64,000 bases of DNA, taken from positions 1,798,001 to 1,862,000 of the forward strand of contig JBAJFE010000014.1 in NCBI GenBank assembly GCA_037903355.1, read 5' to 3'. Positions 31,501-45,111 of this stretch are shown piece after piece. A program made the position numbers and the translations under genes. A model generated the notes under the pieces. The model saw nothing but the letters and a program-made list of their open reading frames with translations. It was not told the origin of the DNA and searched no databases. The DNA comes from Trichuris trichiura (lineage: Eukaryota; Nematoda; Enoplea; Trichinellida; Trichuridae). The stretch's first letter is position 1, and every line of letters starts with the position of its first letter.

Positions 31501-33845
31501 AATTATACGCAGAGTAAGGAGCTTGATAACTACAGAAGAAGACTGTATACCCCACGCAATACTGAGGAAAGGGCAAAGCCATTTTTTCTGTTAACATGAC
31601 GTTCTGAACAGTACGAAAACTTTAAATATACGAATACTCCCGGACATATAGCTTGTTTCAGATATCAGGTGAACTATGTCTACATCGCTGATATTATTCC
31701 AGTTGAGAGCGAATTACCCATCGAAATTGCTTTTGACATTTTCATAGAAGCTAACGCGCTGCTTCAATGAACACCCAAAGCACGAACTATTGACCAGTCG
31801 GTGCCTACCAACAAACTCAATAGTTTGAGACTGTAATGACCTAGAGAACCATGCAAAACTTAAATCTCAGTTAAAAAATGCGATAAACATTGCTATTACG
31901 TTTACCCAAATACACTAAGTTACAAAAATGTCAATTACACATAGTTTAAGGCTTAAATGCCGCCAGCTGGTAGTAAAGCTCCTCGGATTTATGCTCTTTT
32001 AAAAGAAACTGAGTTACGAGGACAGTATTAGAACCGAAGAATAATATCTTCTGATAAAAGAGAAGAGATGCTAGTAAGCCATTGCATTGTAACCATTCCT
32101 ACTGTGAAGACTTAACAACATTAAGCCGGAAAGCGATTGGTTACAGAAGACAAGAAGAAAGAGCCTAAACTGATGTCTCAGTGGAAATGCAAAAATTGGC
32201 AGGAGTGAAAAAGCTATTCGGCAAAACGCTTGTAATAACAAAGTATATGATTGATGTTTTCTGATCGGCACCGGTGGAAAACCCTTTTTTGAAAGTAACT
32301 GAGTTCTTACCACGCGAAAGGCTGTCAGCCGACTCCATAGGAGCGGTCGGGGCGCTTTCGCCTTCAGACTGTTCATTGCTCGAGTCAATCATCAAGTTGA
32401 AATCAACGTTAATATACGGTTTGCCTCTAAAGGCACCTAAACACACTATGAAGAGTGTTTTTTGTATTCTCGGAAAAGCTTACGCTCCATGCGACGTCCT
32501 TGCTCCTTCATCAAATTATCGCTTTCTTCCGACCGCTTCAACTCCGATTGCTCTGTGCCGCTGCGCGGTTTTGCTTTTCGTTGCTTCTTGCGAAAAGACG
32601 TTTCGCGTTCCTTTTCTAAACTTTACTTATCACGAAAAGTAAAACCGCAACGGTAAAAGGCGCCACTTTCTCCATTGCCTTTTCGGGCAAGAACATGAGA
32701 TTCTAAGTAACATTTGCTACAGCGGTAGACATTTGGCGGGGATTATATTCGAATAGAATTCGTCTGTTTTCATACACGAACCTTGTCGTCGTACTTACCA
32801 TGTCGCGAACTTCCTTGAAAAGCTTTATACTGCTCATCGTCAAGAAGTGGGCGGCATTCAATACCGACAGGTGACGGCTTGGATTCCATTGGAGTAAACA
32901 TTTTCAGCTGACACAGAGTACTCGTATGTACATTAAATATATACTGGCAGGACACGGGTTCGTCAACACTGTACAGATAGGCACCCTGGAAATCGTTGTC
33001 ACAATAGAAGCGAACTTCGGTGCGACGAAATTGGTTGTTAAGGTCGCATATGGTTCCATTCTCATATATTTGGCTATGGTAAAGTGTCTGCTTTGAACTT
33101 TGAAATTTGGACGCCACTTCGGCAGCATTTTCCCAATCCAAATCTGAGGCATAACGACCAAGCAACATGAAGGGTTCAACAACCTTGCCGTCTAGAAATA
33201 ATCTGTTTTAACGCAACGACAAAAACCCCATGAATAAAGTGCTGTCACAAGGGATTGATTAATCGATTAAGCAAGCAATCGTTAACAATAATGGCGATAG
33301 AAAATAGAGCATTTACCTTCTACGTGATACTGCCTTGCGTATCGACCATAGCACAACTCATACGTCCACCAACCAACTGTCTTTAAATGGAATGATAAAA
33401 CCTTAGTTTCTACGCTAGCTCATGTGAATACCTTCCTAACGCAAGTGCTTCGCAGAAACTCGAGCAAGTCAGTGACATTCTTGCTTGTCACATTCGTCAT
33501 TGAATGCCAAATATTGAACTGTTTGCTTTTTATTTGCCGCAAGTCAATCGGCGGAACGCTGCACAGGAATTCCACATTATTTTTGTTGCTCAGCCTCACG
33601 TGTTTCGTAGGAGACAATCCATTCTGTAAGTCAAGAGGTCGTTCTAGTCCTGGCGACTGTTTATAACTCCTTACCTCTATGGTCGTTCGCCAGTCTGCCT
33701 CGACTTCTCGCCTCAGCAGAGGCTCGCTGTTAATGGACACTCCGTAAATTCCATACTTTATTTCGTCAAAGTCGAATTGGCTGTCGCCATACACGCAAAG
33801 AAAACCGGTGATCAGCAACACAGCGTAAACGCGAACTCCCAACAT
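28584..33845 (-). CDS. OS9: OS-9, ER lectin of ER-associated degradation, 8 exons, 669 aa
   Basis: Exons in transcription order: 33845-33432, 33401-33317, 33191-32799, 32615-32484, 32436-32311, 29655-29567, 29505-29046 and 28894-28584. All are GT..AG and phases sum to 670 codons with stop, close to human OS-9 (667 aa). The start gives a signal peptide (LGVRVYAVLLITGFLCVYG). The MRH lectin domain follows, with GWWTYELCYGRYARQYH, paired cysteines (CDLNNQFRRTEVRFYC, SCQYIFNVHTSTLC) and the ligand-contact residues Q-R-E-Y expected of MRH. A glutamine/lysine/glutamate-rich C-terminal half carries coiled-coil-like segments. OS-9 binds trimmed N-glycans on misfolded proteins and passes them to the SEL1L-HRD1 ligase in the ER lumen. 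Intron 5 is unusually long (2655 bp). Confidence 0.92.
29656..32310. other. Long OS-9 intron, nothing recognised inside
   Basis: 2.65 kb against 31-140 bp for most other OS-9 introns. No nested gene, transposon end or RNA gene was recognised. A cryptic short exon cannot be excluded. Confidence 0.5.
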
Positions 33846-36800
33846 ACGCTGACCTGAAATTTGAAGATCCAAAACAAGGTTAATTTTTATACATGTAATT
33901 CCTTTAATAATAGGAACTTGGTGCCACATGCTTTCTTTTAGGCTCACACACGGTTCGCAAGGGTTGGGATTGGTACGTTTAAACCTTCTATTGTCAGAAA
34001 ATTTAAGTGAATTTTCTGACAATAAAAAGATTCCCCTTGTCGAGAGTCATCCGCGTAAACCGTATGTCGCTGTGAAAGACAGAACGCGACGTTTATGAGT
34101 TTAATAAGTAACGCAGTTTTTTAAAATTTACTGAGCAGTCTTAATAAACAATTAGACAAGGCAAGCGAAACAGATTCTGTCAGACTGACAAGACGAGCAC
34201 TTGCAACAAATTCACTCACGCGATAGCATAAGCAAACGCAAGACAGCTTACGGCCGGTCAAATAGTTGTCAGGTACGTACGGTACCTGAAAATCTTCAAG
34301 AGCAAAGTGTTCGTCTGTTGACTAAACGTTGGCGGCCTGTTCCCATGGTGAAGTACCTTTGCAGCGGCATTGCAGGGTGCACATGTTCTTGCGTGGAAAC
34401 AAGTGAGTTTAGTAATTTCTTTTATCTACGAACCTGTTTAAAAACATCTGTATAAAAAGCATTTTAAATAAAATTTTGTCCATATTTTGCGAAATGAGCT
34501 TTCTAAAAAATGTTATGGCTTTTGTTTTTGCGCAGGCTAAATGGCTTAGAACATTTTCTCAATGAAGAAGCAAACTGCTTTTTTGCAACCAGACGCGCTT
34601 TCGAAAAAACAACAATGGAAGACTAAGGGTCGCACCGCGTAGTTTTGTCTTTCATGTAACTCGTTATGAAGTGGCGACACTAATGGTCTTAAGAGATTGA
34701 ATACGGTATATTATCCAGTTGCCTGCAGTTACTTTACTGCTTGAAGGTAGTTTTCCAATATGTCAAGCAGCAATTACCCTCACGTTTTAAAATTATTTTT
34801 TCCAGTTTCGACAGAAGACTAACAGCTAAAACGTTGTTGTCTGATGTAACAATTTAAATACTCATTCCTCAGTAAAACTCTTCTTCTGATGCTTTCATTG
34901 TTTGTGTATCTCCCTACAACTTTTCCCGTGTTTGATGTAACAAGCATCTGTAATTAAACAAATGTTCCAGGAACAGACGGTTGAGCGATTATTGCGTAAA
35001 AATTTCGGCACCGTAACTAGCCGTACTGATAGCTTAGGAATACTGTAGTTCCAAAAGGTACAAATACAGTTGCAGTTCTGAATTTTTGCTTATTAATCGC
35101 AGATCTATTCACTAGTAAAGCAATAGGCTTCTTTAATCACAGGCGATGAGAAAGGAAAACCGCGGAAAGATTCTCAAAGAATGAAAAGATTCCAAATTTT
35201 TGCGGAATATTTTGTCTTCTTTGGTACTAATATAATTCTTAGATTCACTGCTATGAAACTCTTATTTTAAAAATGACTATGTTGTGAACACTCGCACAGC
35301 GCTCTTGAGTGACGTCAGATGTTATCTTTTCGATCTGTTAATAATAAACTGCCTGCGTACAGTACACACGCAGCAGCATTTGGTTTCTTGCTGCAATGAA
35401 ATTTTTAAAAGTAGTTAGCCTTTGTTATCTCATTTGAAAGAATTTTTTTGTCTTGCTAGTTTGGTTGTAGTTACCAAATTCTGTTGAAGCAAAGTATTTT
35501 TGCAGTTGAAAAAACAGGCATACAAATTTTCCATTAAATTTAGCAGCGTTCTCGCCGAGCAGTAGTTCTGTCAGGTTATTTTTCCTTTCCGTCAGAAAAA
35601 GCATCATCTGGTTTATTAATGATCGGGTGAACGTTCTTGTTTGCTTAACGAACATTTGCGTTTTATTTCATAAGCAAAAATATCGCCTCGTCCTCGTTTC
35701 ATTCATAAAGTTTCGATGCCCGAAGAGCGGCACTAATTTTGCCTGTTTCGCCAGTTCAATATAAGTACAATTTAACGTGCAAACTATGCGTTACAGCCAA
35801 ATGAACTCTTTGTGGCCGCTTTACTTTGTTCTTTTATCGATTTTTCCGAAATTGATTTCTCCAAAAAATGATCCAGGTTTTGAGCAGAATAAATAACCGA
35901 TGCAATGAAAAGTCTTATACAATATATTTTGAGGATAACACGCTTCAATGAAAACTTCTCTCCAAAAAGATTTCTGCGCCACGGTCACTCTCAATTATTT
36001 AAACAGTTCGGACTTACCGAACTGTTCAAAAAATGCTGCTTTGACAAAAAAACATTTGCATCACATTTGAAGCAGCCGCACTAGGAGAGTGCAGTTAACC
36101 TGCCTGTTCAAGTGTATCTACTGGCAAGCGTACAGTAATAAAAATATGAAAGGTTGCTTTTACCGATTGCATTTGGATAATGCATGCTGCTCCTATTTGT
36201 TATACTGCGATTCTAGGCCAGTCCTATTGCTTCTGAAGCATTGTAGGCGCTCTTTAAGCGAAATAGTTTTTTCCTAACTTTGTGCAGGTTTTCTGTTTTC
36301 CGTGGACGTCGTGCGCTCTCGTTTGGCACAGACAAGCACCATTGACCCAAAATCAGCCACTATCTGTCGGTTTGCTTGCTTCACTGTTTCAATGTAAGAC
36401 ACGTAAGATGGGACTTCTTTGTAAAATGAAACGATGATTGATCGTTGGGCTGTTGCATGTTGACGTTTCAGCGGATTTGGCTGATTAAGATCTCCGATGA
36501 AAAATATTCACGTCCAAACAGCTGTCGGAATAATTATAAATGCGTGAAAACTTCCTTGACGTAAAAGATCCGTGCAGTCTAAGGAACAACAGAAACTTTA
36601 TTCCAACTTGGAGTACAAATATGCTCGTCCTGGCAAAGCTATTTTTTAATATCCTTTTTTCTTCAGTAATTTTTTCCTCTTAGTTAATAAATACCCTGTG
36701 TAGAAACTTGACTATGAAGCATTGAGAATTTAACCAGTATGCGAGCCATGTTTTCTTCTTACAGATGCGTTCGTCAGTTGCCGATCAAAAACAGTCGAAC

Positions 36801-39800
36801 GTACATACACAGCATTGTGAATGTGCTAGAGAGAATTTCATTTTCACAAAAAACCGTTTGCTTGATTACGTTGCAATCAATCTCCGACTTTACTTAATTT
36901 CACAGATATTGTTTGTAAGACAAATTTAGTAAACTTGTAGTATTTTAGGGTGTTGCTCACGTGATCACTGTGCGTTGCTATTAAAGGAGTAGTCATCTCG
37001 TTGACATGGGCTCGAGTCGACAGCAGAAAGATGTTTTGTTGTAGGGAGCCAACTTGATTTCTGACGTGCTGACTTAAGATAGTGCTAAAAGCAGCATGGT
37101 TTTTCCAAGTTAAGAGTATTTAGTGCTACCCAATTCAGTGGGGCGATTGTCGCATTGCAGTCAGATAATCCACTTCAAATGTAATCGCTTACGAAAGTTA
37201 ACTTTTCTGTCTCGTCCGTAAGTGCCTATGTGATTAACGTAACCTGCCAGAAAGAAACTTGACATAATAGCTAACGAAGCATCGTCGCTTTGTCCTTTTG
37301 CCGGCTTTTCGTCTGACAAACTTGCTTTGCTGAGGCTTTTTTCTTGACAGTGTTCACAGCTCGATTTTCAACTTGTAAGCGAACAGAGAGCATTGCAATA
37401 AAGTCGTCCTTTCCTCGAAACTTGCCAGCCGTTGACTAGAGTTTGGTAAATTTTAAGAAACGACCAGTCCGGCAAGTAGGTGAATCTTACTCATACATTG
37501 TGCGACTGTGTCAACTGGTGATTGTCGTCTGTTGTTGCGTGCGTTAGCTGAACCTGTTCTCCCTCACAGACGAACGTCCGCTTCGAGTCATTGACACTCC
37601 TCTGTCACTGCTGTAGCTCCTCATGAATGCAGCGGCAGTTTCACCATATTGTGCAAAGCACGATTCCGTCCTAGATGGCCACTTAGGCTACAACATAAAA
37701 GTTTGACGTTGGAACTTGTAGCACTGTTCGATTCATTATACGACAACCCATGTTGGCGAAGCTCTGTAGGTAGGTTTTCGTTTCGTTAAACTTGCTTCGC
37801 TGACTGTTTCTTTCAACTTGCCTAGTGCATTTTAAAATGTCCGTACGTGTCTCCAAGCTGTCACGACAGATTAATTAAGGCCAGTTCAAAGCTCATTTGA
37901 CTTTATAGCGGTCCGGTTGCGTAGTACTTTTAAATGGTTGTGTTGAACAGAGGCCATTAGGAAGAGGCGCTGAAACCCTAGTCTACCGTGCTCGGAAAAG
38001 TTTAGGATCAAAGCAGTTTGCAAAGTCCTTTGTCACGAAACAGCCACGTATTGAAAACGACAATTTCCTATTTGCTGGCCTATTTCTCCAGCTCAGCATT
38101 GCTATTGTTAATTTGTCTTTTGGTGAATTTGTTGTCCGCGTGCGCGGTCGACGAAATGCGGTTGCGACTTTTACGTCAGGTAATTTAAATTTTTACTGAT
38201 AAGCACTAGTTTTAGGATCTTCGTAATTGCAATTGCGTTCGTAATTCGTTTGGTCAGTTCGAGGGAACAGTACGGTCTCGTGTGTCCGAAGGGGTTTTCA
38301 CTCCCCAATTTGGCACTGGCAGTTAGCATATGAACCTTATTCTTTTTTAAGCAGAAAGTTTGATTAGCAGCTGTTTCACCTTGTGCCGCATTGAAACAAC
38401 CGACGGAACTAGAGAAACGACGTTCTTAACTAATAATAACAATGTTTACGTTTGTCATTGCGGCCATAATGAAACCTGGTGACAGGTTCCCTTCTTCGGC
38501 CTCTGTTTACTTTAAGACATCAAGTCGCTTTCAACTTCTCCCGATGTGCTTATAAGCCTATACGTTACGAAACTGTGAATACTCATTTGCACTCAAAGAA
38601 CAGTGGTATTATCATTCCGTTGTCACTAAGCAGCGGTTTTTCAATTACTTTCATTCATCCGAGTGATTAAGCATGGTTTTAATTATTGCAATTTTCAAGC
38701 GATTATTTGGCAAACAGCTTTTATATATAAATGCGTCAGTGCCATGCTTAGTCATGCGGTTATTATGATGGTACACCTAGGTTTGTTTACTCGTATATAC
38801 GAAGGTCAACCCGTTAAAGATAATTGTACTTTTAAAATTGATTCTAAATTGCAAGACACGCGCACACTAAAGTTTACAACAGCTCTACAGTTGAGGCATT
38901 AACAGTAGCGATAGAAAATAAGTTGTAGTTGGCAGAGAACGTAAATAAGCGTTGCTTTATAGGTACTGTTGAGCTGTATTTTTTCCCGCGTTGCCATTCA
39001 TAGTGGGTTGTAGTAGTTTTACTAGTTTTAGTAGCTATTTATAGTAGTTTTATATTCGCTAACTTTTTTATTTGTCGCCATTCATTTGTTATTTGTTGTC
39101 TACACGGGTGGTCTTCCTTTATTTCAAGAAAGGTGACAAACCATTTTCTCTTAAAGTAGCTTTCCTGACTTTCCTTATTTCTATGCTTACTAAGATTCAG
39201 CAGGGAGTACCCGCGTTTCCCTGATTGGTGTATTTCGCTAAAAATATTTCTAGTTTTAAAGTAATTGGTCGGACGAAGAAGTGATAGTTTAATGGAATCC
39301 GGCTAACCGTGCACTTCACCAAATAACCGATAATCCCACCTGGAAGGTTGCAAATGCCATGTTGTTGTTTGCAAAGAACGACAGCTGTAGAAGCAGCGCA
39401 CGTTACGTTTTTGGAGGGCGCAATATTTCACGTATGGCAGTGCGGTTCGCTTTAGAAACCGGGTTTGAATTTCCTATTTAAATTGTAAAATGAACAGTCT
39501 CTTATTGCGAAGATCAGCAATGAACGGAGCTGATAGAAGTGCTTTTTTCCTGAATGTAGGAATTGCAAAATTTTAAAAACTCTCCTTGTTCTATTCTCAG
39601 CGTGGAAATAGGCAATGTTGGCATGATTAAAAGCAACTATGTCCGCAGTATGAAGAACGAATGAAACTTACTTGAATGCTACTCTTCTGATCAATAAAAT
39701 ATGCTTTCTGTTTCTTGGATTATAGTCATCTCTTGTGCAGCGTCTTCAGAGTAAATTTGCTTAAATTCACCAAGTTCAACGGGCAGGCAGCGCACTAGTT

Positions 39801-42616
39801 CCAGTGAGCTGGAAGAGCATCGTTTGTAAGATGCTAAGTTAATCTGGATTAGATTGCCATGTGAAGGGAGAGTGTTCATTCGTTTGAAAGTATATTTATG
39901 CTTCGGTTTGTCATTGCAGCTGCTAGTAACCGTGCGTCACTTGTAACTCCACCGATTATGCGACTCGCAGAGTATGCTTAAGAAAACAAATCATTGGTCA
40001 TTTCCACGTGACCACGTGCTGCAGGCATCCCAAAATAACGATGGGGACAAAGAGCGATTGTTTTAGCCACTCAAGATGTTTGAACGAAGTACCTCAGATA
40101 ATGAAATCTGCCGCCGCATTCTTTCTCTGTTCTTTGGTCCATTTGAAAACACCGAACAACTGCCATGTATCAGTGAAACGCATTGGTTGCTTGTTCATAA
40201 ACGCGCTCACCAATAGCCCAGCTTTATTTTCATTATTGCATGTATCCAGCAGTTTTTTGCGGGAATCTGAGAAATTGCGTATTTGAGTACTAAGCTGAGA
40301 TCTACATACTTGGTAAAGTCACTAAATGGAGGACATGGAGATTTGCTACAGCTGTGCGCAACTTGGCTTGTTAGTCAAACCAGTCAAGCAGAGGAAGAAT
40401 CTAATCCAGACTTTTTGTTCCATGATTGATAAATGCCCAGCGAGTTTTTCCTTGTCAGCTTTTTTGAAGAAACAAAGAAAGCACGCCTGAAATATTCTTA
40501 TTGTCGGTGGAAATTGTTTAACGTTCTTCTTCCGGCTTTTTGCAGTACATGTAAATTGCTTTTTTGGAATCCACTTCAAACCAACCTTCGATCCTGATTT
40601 TTTTCGTTCGGAAATTTTCCCTCGTGCAGCATACATAAGCGATAAGCTGCGGCCGGAATGGAGTTCCCAAACATTTCCTTCCGACTGTTGTGGCTGAGTA
40701 ATATAATATTAATGGTTACAACGTGCAAAAATTTAAAGCGAGGGTTACACGGAGTAATTTACTAGGCGGAGAAGCTTGTAAAAGCTATTTTTTCTCAAAA
40801 TATAAACGCGCGTGCACGTGCTGTTAGGAAGAGACGTGAAACGCTATTGTGAACCGAGGGTAGCTGTGATGCGCCTTCGAGAACATTTGCAGTGAGATGA
40901 CGTTTGCTGATTGTAGTGTCAGCATTCGCTAAGGCTTTTGAGTATACGTTAAATGAATTGCTGCCTTCAACAAGTATAAACACGTCAGTTCTTTTGCTTG
41001 CTCGCGTATTTAAATTATGTTTACAATTTACCATTTGCTGTCCGGACAAATGAATACAATGAGCACCTTTTATGGTCTGTCAGAATTGCTTTAGGCGGTT
41101 TGGTTTTAATTTGCAGTTTTTCCATGCGGTTAAAGCTGTGTTACTCCTTCCAGTTTGAAGTGTTTCTCAGTAGGGACACTTCCGTTAGTCCATGAGCGAA
41201 TTGATTAGGCGCTATCGAATTGACGTGACATCTGTACGTCGGAAGAAGTCCTCCTGTTTATTATCGAGCAGAGAGCATAGATCTCGTTTCAATCTTTGGC
41301 TTGAGCATAACAGTTGAAATTGCTATAAGCAGTTTACAAAGCAGTTCATGCGCGCTAAATCTATTAATATTTGAATACGGGGGCTTTGTAACAGGCATAT
41401 AAACTCCAGAGATTGTGTATTTTTGCACGTATTTTTGCCGCTGCTGAGCATGTATTTTTGCCCTTATTAAAAGGGTCTATCGTGACTTCAGGTAAGAAAA
41501 TGGACGTAAAGCTATCACGACATCGATAATTCAACTTTTGTGAGTCGTACAGGAGCAGATAGAGTTTCATGTTATCTCATCTTGAAGCTTTTTTCCTTAT
41601 GGCAGTGGGCTCAGCTTCATTTTACCGTGCATTAGTTTCGCCTTGTTAGCGAATAGCTTTGCAGAACGAATTAAGCAGCGTATGCTCAGTTTTCTGAGCA
41701 CTTTGTCCGTGTGTCTCGTTTTGAATCATATTCCTTGACTGTGCAATAGACGGGACTGATTGTAGAGACTTTTGGAATCCTAATTCTTCTCAAAGTTGCC
41801 CTCACAAATAATTTCGTGCTCGTTATCGGTTTTATCTGTCGGGCTCCAACGATAATGAAAACACATTGTGGAAAGTATCATTATTTGGCAGAGTATTCCA
41901 AATAAATTTCAAGCTTATAAATGAATTTCAACCATGAAAAATCACATTGGGGCCGTCATTCTACCGCTTATATAAAGAGTCAAGATGAACGCACCGCTTT
42001 GGGACGAAGAGGAAATTCATTTAATTGCTGAGCATCTCTGCCGCGCTTACTCAGAATAAAGCCTTACCTTAGCAAAATCGCGTTGATTGCGTCACTGAAC
42101 CTGGTAAAAGGCTGAACTTCTAACTTCTTAACTTGGAGACGCGAAGCTAAGAATGTTTTGCGCCCTTTGGTTTGCAATTCCGTTTTATATGACCGATATT
42201 ATTTTATTTGTTGCTTCCTGTTTTATGAATAACAAGCACCTTAGAAAATTCTTGTCTTTATCTATGTCTCTTTTTTAAACAGTAAGAGTATAACTTTCTA
42301 ATTGTATACGTTCCTGCCCACTTGCCTACACTACCTCTTAAGCTGATTTTAGCCATGTGGAAAGAACAGAATGGTGCGCAACAACTACAAAGTGGCTCAA
42401 CTGCAGAAGTGCATGATATTCATGTAATGTGTATTGAATGGGCGCAACGAAAACTGCTAGTCTGAAGTGGTCATATTACCCGCACTGGCGAACGGTCGTT
42501 CTACCCTTTGAGAGGGTATGTGTGAAGTTTTTTAAAGTGATATGTGATCTTGAATGAATGAAAGAAAGAGAGCTTTATTGCATGAATACCTGTTTTCTTT
42601 AATTGAATAGTCAGTT
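33846..42616. other. 8.8-kb stretch without a supportable gene
   Basis: AT-rich throughout, with only short scattered frames. Simple-sequence patches occur (for example TAGTAGTTTTA-like repeats near 39007-39055). It lies between the OS-9 start and the first candidate plus-strand exon, so it may hold the OS-9 promoter and upstream non-coding or 5' exons of the TANC-like gene. Confidence 0.4.
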
Positions 42617-42709
42617 ATGTTGTCATCCGAAGGAGAGTGGTCAAATCCATTCAGTCAGCCTCCCATCAGCACTGAGCCAACTGGTTTTTTCTTTGACCAG
42701 CCGCGCGCA
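42617..42709 (+). CDS. Candidate first coding exon (31 codons), possibly of the TANC-like gene
   Basis: ATG with an in-frame stop two codons upstream, 31 codons beginning MLSSEGEWSNPFSQPP and ending FFFDQPRA, then an ideal donor GTAAGTG in phase 0. The peptide is Pro/Ser-rich, like a disordered N-terminus. Placement in the TANC gene is guesswork based on strand and order; it could be an independent gene. Confidence 0.35.
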
Positions 42710-43749
42710 GTAAGTGTCAATTTCATCCTTACATCGTCGAAGCTATGTCCGGCCAACCTCCTCGTGTTTGCCTGCGCCTAGCCAATATTTCGGCTAATCA
42801 GCTGTAATGGGCTGGGGCAAAGCAAGGTATTCCCGACTGTTGACCAAACAGCGCAGGCTCTTGAGACTACCATACCTAGCCAGCCAGTCACCTTCATTCG
42901 CTCCTGAGGGAAACACTGTCAGGCAATTGACCCTGGCTACGTTTCAGGAATGCGCTATGCAATTTCCTTGAGCGTGTGCGTTAGCACAGCTTATGGGTTC
43001 TCATAACGAAGAAAATAAACGTTGAGTGCTAGTGGCTCAGCAACCATGCAATGAACTGAACTTTTTCTTTTGAGCGAAGCATTATCTCCACATGACACCA
43101 TCATCATTGTGCGGGCTGACGCCGCTTTTATCCCTTAACGTTTGATTAAGCATAATCGAGGCTTTCTTAGCCATGGAAAGATTTACGATTCCACTGACAA
43201 GGCAACTAGCGATGGGTCAAACGCGCTGCCGTTAATTCCGTGAAGGAGTAATGCCTCGGCTGCCAGATAGGTCGAGCGTACTAAGCTGTCTGCGCGCATG
43301 AATTATGAGAGCTGTTGGCTCTTCACTTCTGCTTGACGTGAGGTTTTGGAATTCTCGAGCCGACCGATCACGTTAGCTAAATGAAGAACCAAAGGTTCTC
43401 CAACAACTTTGCTACCTGTTCGTCTAAAATTGCTCAAATGACCGTCCGTACTCGCTAGCTAGGTGGCGTACATTCACGTCCGTGACCTGAGCGCCTCGAC
43501 GCCAGTCTAGCAACAAATCGCCCGCACCAGACACGACTTAAGTTTCCTTTGTTCCGCGGAACTCTATGCTCCATTCTGCTTTGTAACTGCGCGAGTCGAG
43601 GCCGGCTTGCTCATTCTTATAGGCATTTAATCATATACTTTCTCAATGGAGAATTCTCGCCTTTCCCACGACTCGTCAGAGGCCTTCCGGTAACCGCATA
43701 GGCATAAACTTCTTCGAGCTTATCGGTTTCCTGTCTCAACTAACTTTAG

Positions 43750-43989
43750 CTGGAAGCAAATGACGGTGAGTTTAATAGCGATACAGCAATCGCGAATCCA
43801 AAAGCAGCCATGTTGTTTTCAAATCCAGTAGAGACGAAAAGGGTGTCCTTCACCTTGGATGACGGAAAGGAGTTTCTGCAGCATTATCCGCTGCCATTAG
43901 GCAACAACTTCACTTGGGTTTCAGGATGTGAACCCACCGTCTGTTCAAGACTGACATTGCATGACGGTGAAACAGCTGGTAACAGATAG
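43750..43989 (+). CDS. Candidate internal coding exon, gene unknown
   Basis: An 80-codon open stretch with coding-like composition (ETKRVSFTLDDGKEFLQHY ... FTWVSGCEPTVC) and a possible donor CTG|GTAACA at 43978. An ATG at 43810 lies inside it. The phase does not obviously link it to the neighbouring exons. Function unknown. Confidence 0.3.
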   Translation: MEANDGEFNSDTAIANPKAAMLFSNPVETKRVSFTLDDGKEFLQHYPLPLGNNFTWVSGCEPTVCSRLTLHDGETAGNR

Positions 43990-45111
43990 TCCGGTGATCA
44001 CAGTGAGTAATTTTTTTACAATTTTACTGTACATACCTTTCAGTATTTGCATATGAGGTGCTTGTATTGAGAGTGAACTTGTTGACTAGGCCTTTTCCTC
44101 AAGATGATAAAATGAGATAAGGTAAACCAATGCGCGTCCTCTTACACGTCTATGCGGTGCATAAATTTCGACTTTTCATGTCCTTACGCTTGATGGCGCG
44201 CTGCTGGAAAGTGCTCTCCGTGCGTTCATTTATTAGGCAATTCTGAAGATGCACCATCGATCGCTGTTCTGATCGAGTGGTTGTCCAGACCGAACCAGGC
44301 CATCATTAATGGAGTATCAGGAAGCCTAGACTTTATGCCAGTAGTAGATCGAATGGGCTGTCATCAGGAAAGCGTATCATCGATTGGTCTAAAGAATAAT
44401 GCTAATGTAAATCACATTTTCCAAAGCATTGATCCGCCAAAAATGCAAATCCTGTGAGAACCATTTTCCGTTGTTGATAAGTCAGTTGCGTCGGGACGGT
44501 TTTCTGGCCCAAACTTTCTTCGCGCTGTTGTAGTGGGAGTAACGCTGCGGGATGAGAGTGCTTTCACTTGTTGACATTTTAGGCAGCTCTCAAACCCCGG
44601 TTATTAGTTGGTTTTCAATTTCCTTTGCTCAACATGCCAGTTCAAAGCTCGTCGTTGTCCAATCGCACGCGCGGGCTCACTAAGTGACGGCGGGGGTGAA
44701 ATTTTTCTTGCCATAATCGTGGAAACCCTTTAAACTTTTTTTCTCCTTATATGTACTCTATCACTGACTGAAAGCAAAAATTCAATTTCCCGCAAAACCG
44801 ACTGGTACTGCCTAATTAATCTTTGCATTCAAGTCAATAGATTTGATTCGCTGCATCAGGCTTCACCTTTAATTAACAGCACGGCGCCTACGTTCTATGC
44901 CCCGGGGTGCCGTGGGTTTTGCCCATTCTGGGAGACGAATACAATCATACACTTGCGCACAGCCTTATTCTGCTTCGGAAAGCGTTTAAGAGTTGACTGT
45001 TCTGTTGCCTTATAGAAAAGTGCACCCTTGAGCTGATGAAACTGTGGGGGAAGCTTTTTCACTTCGGAGGAAACGCTAACTCCTCGGTTCGGCAGGAAAC
45101 GCACTGCCAGC

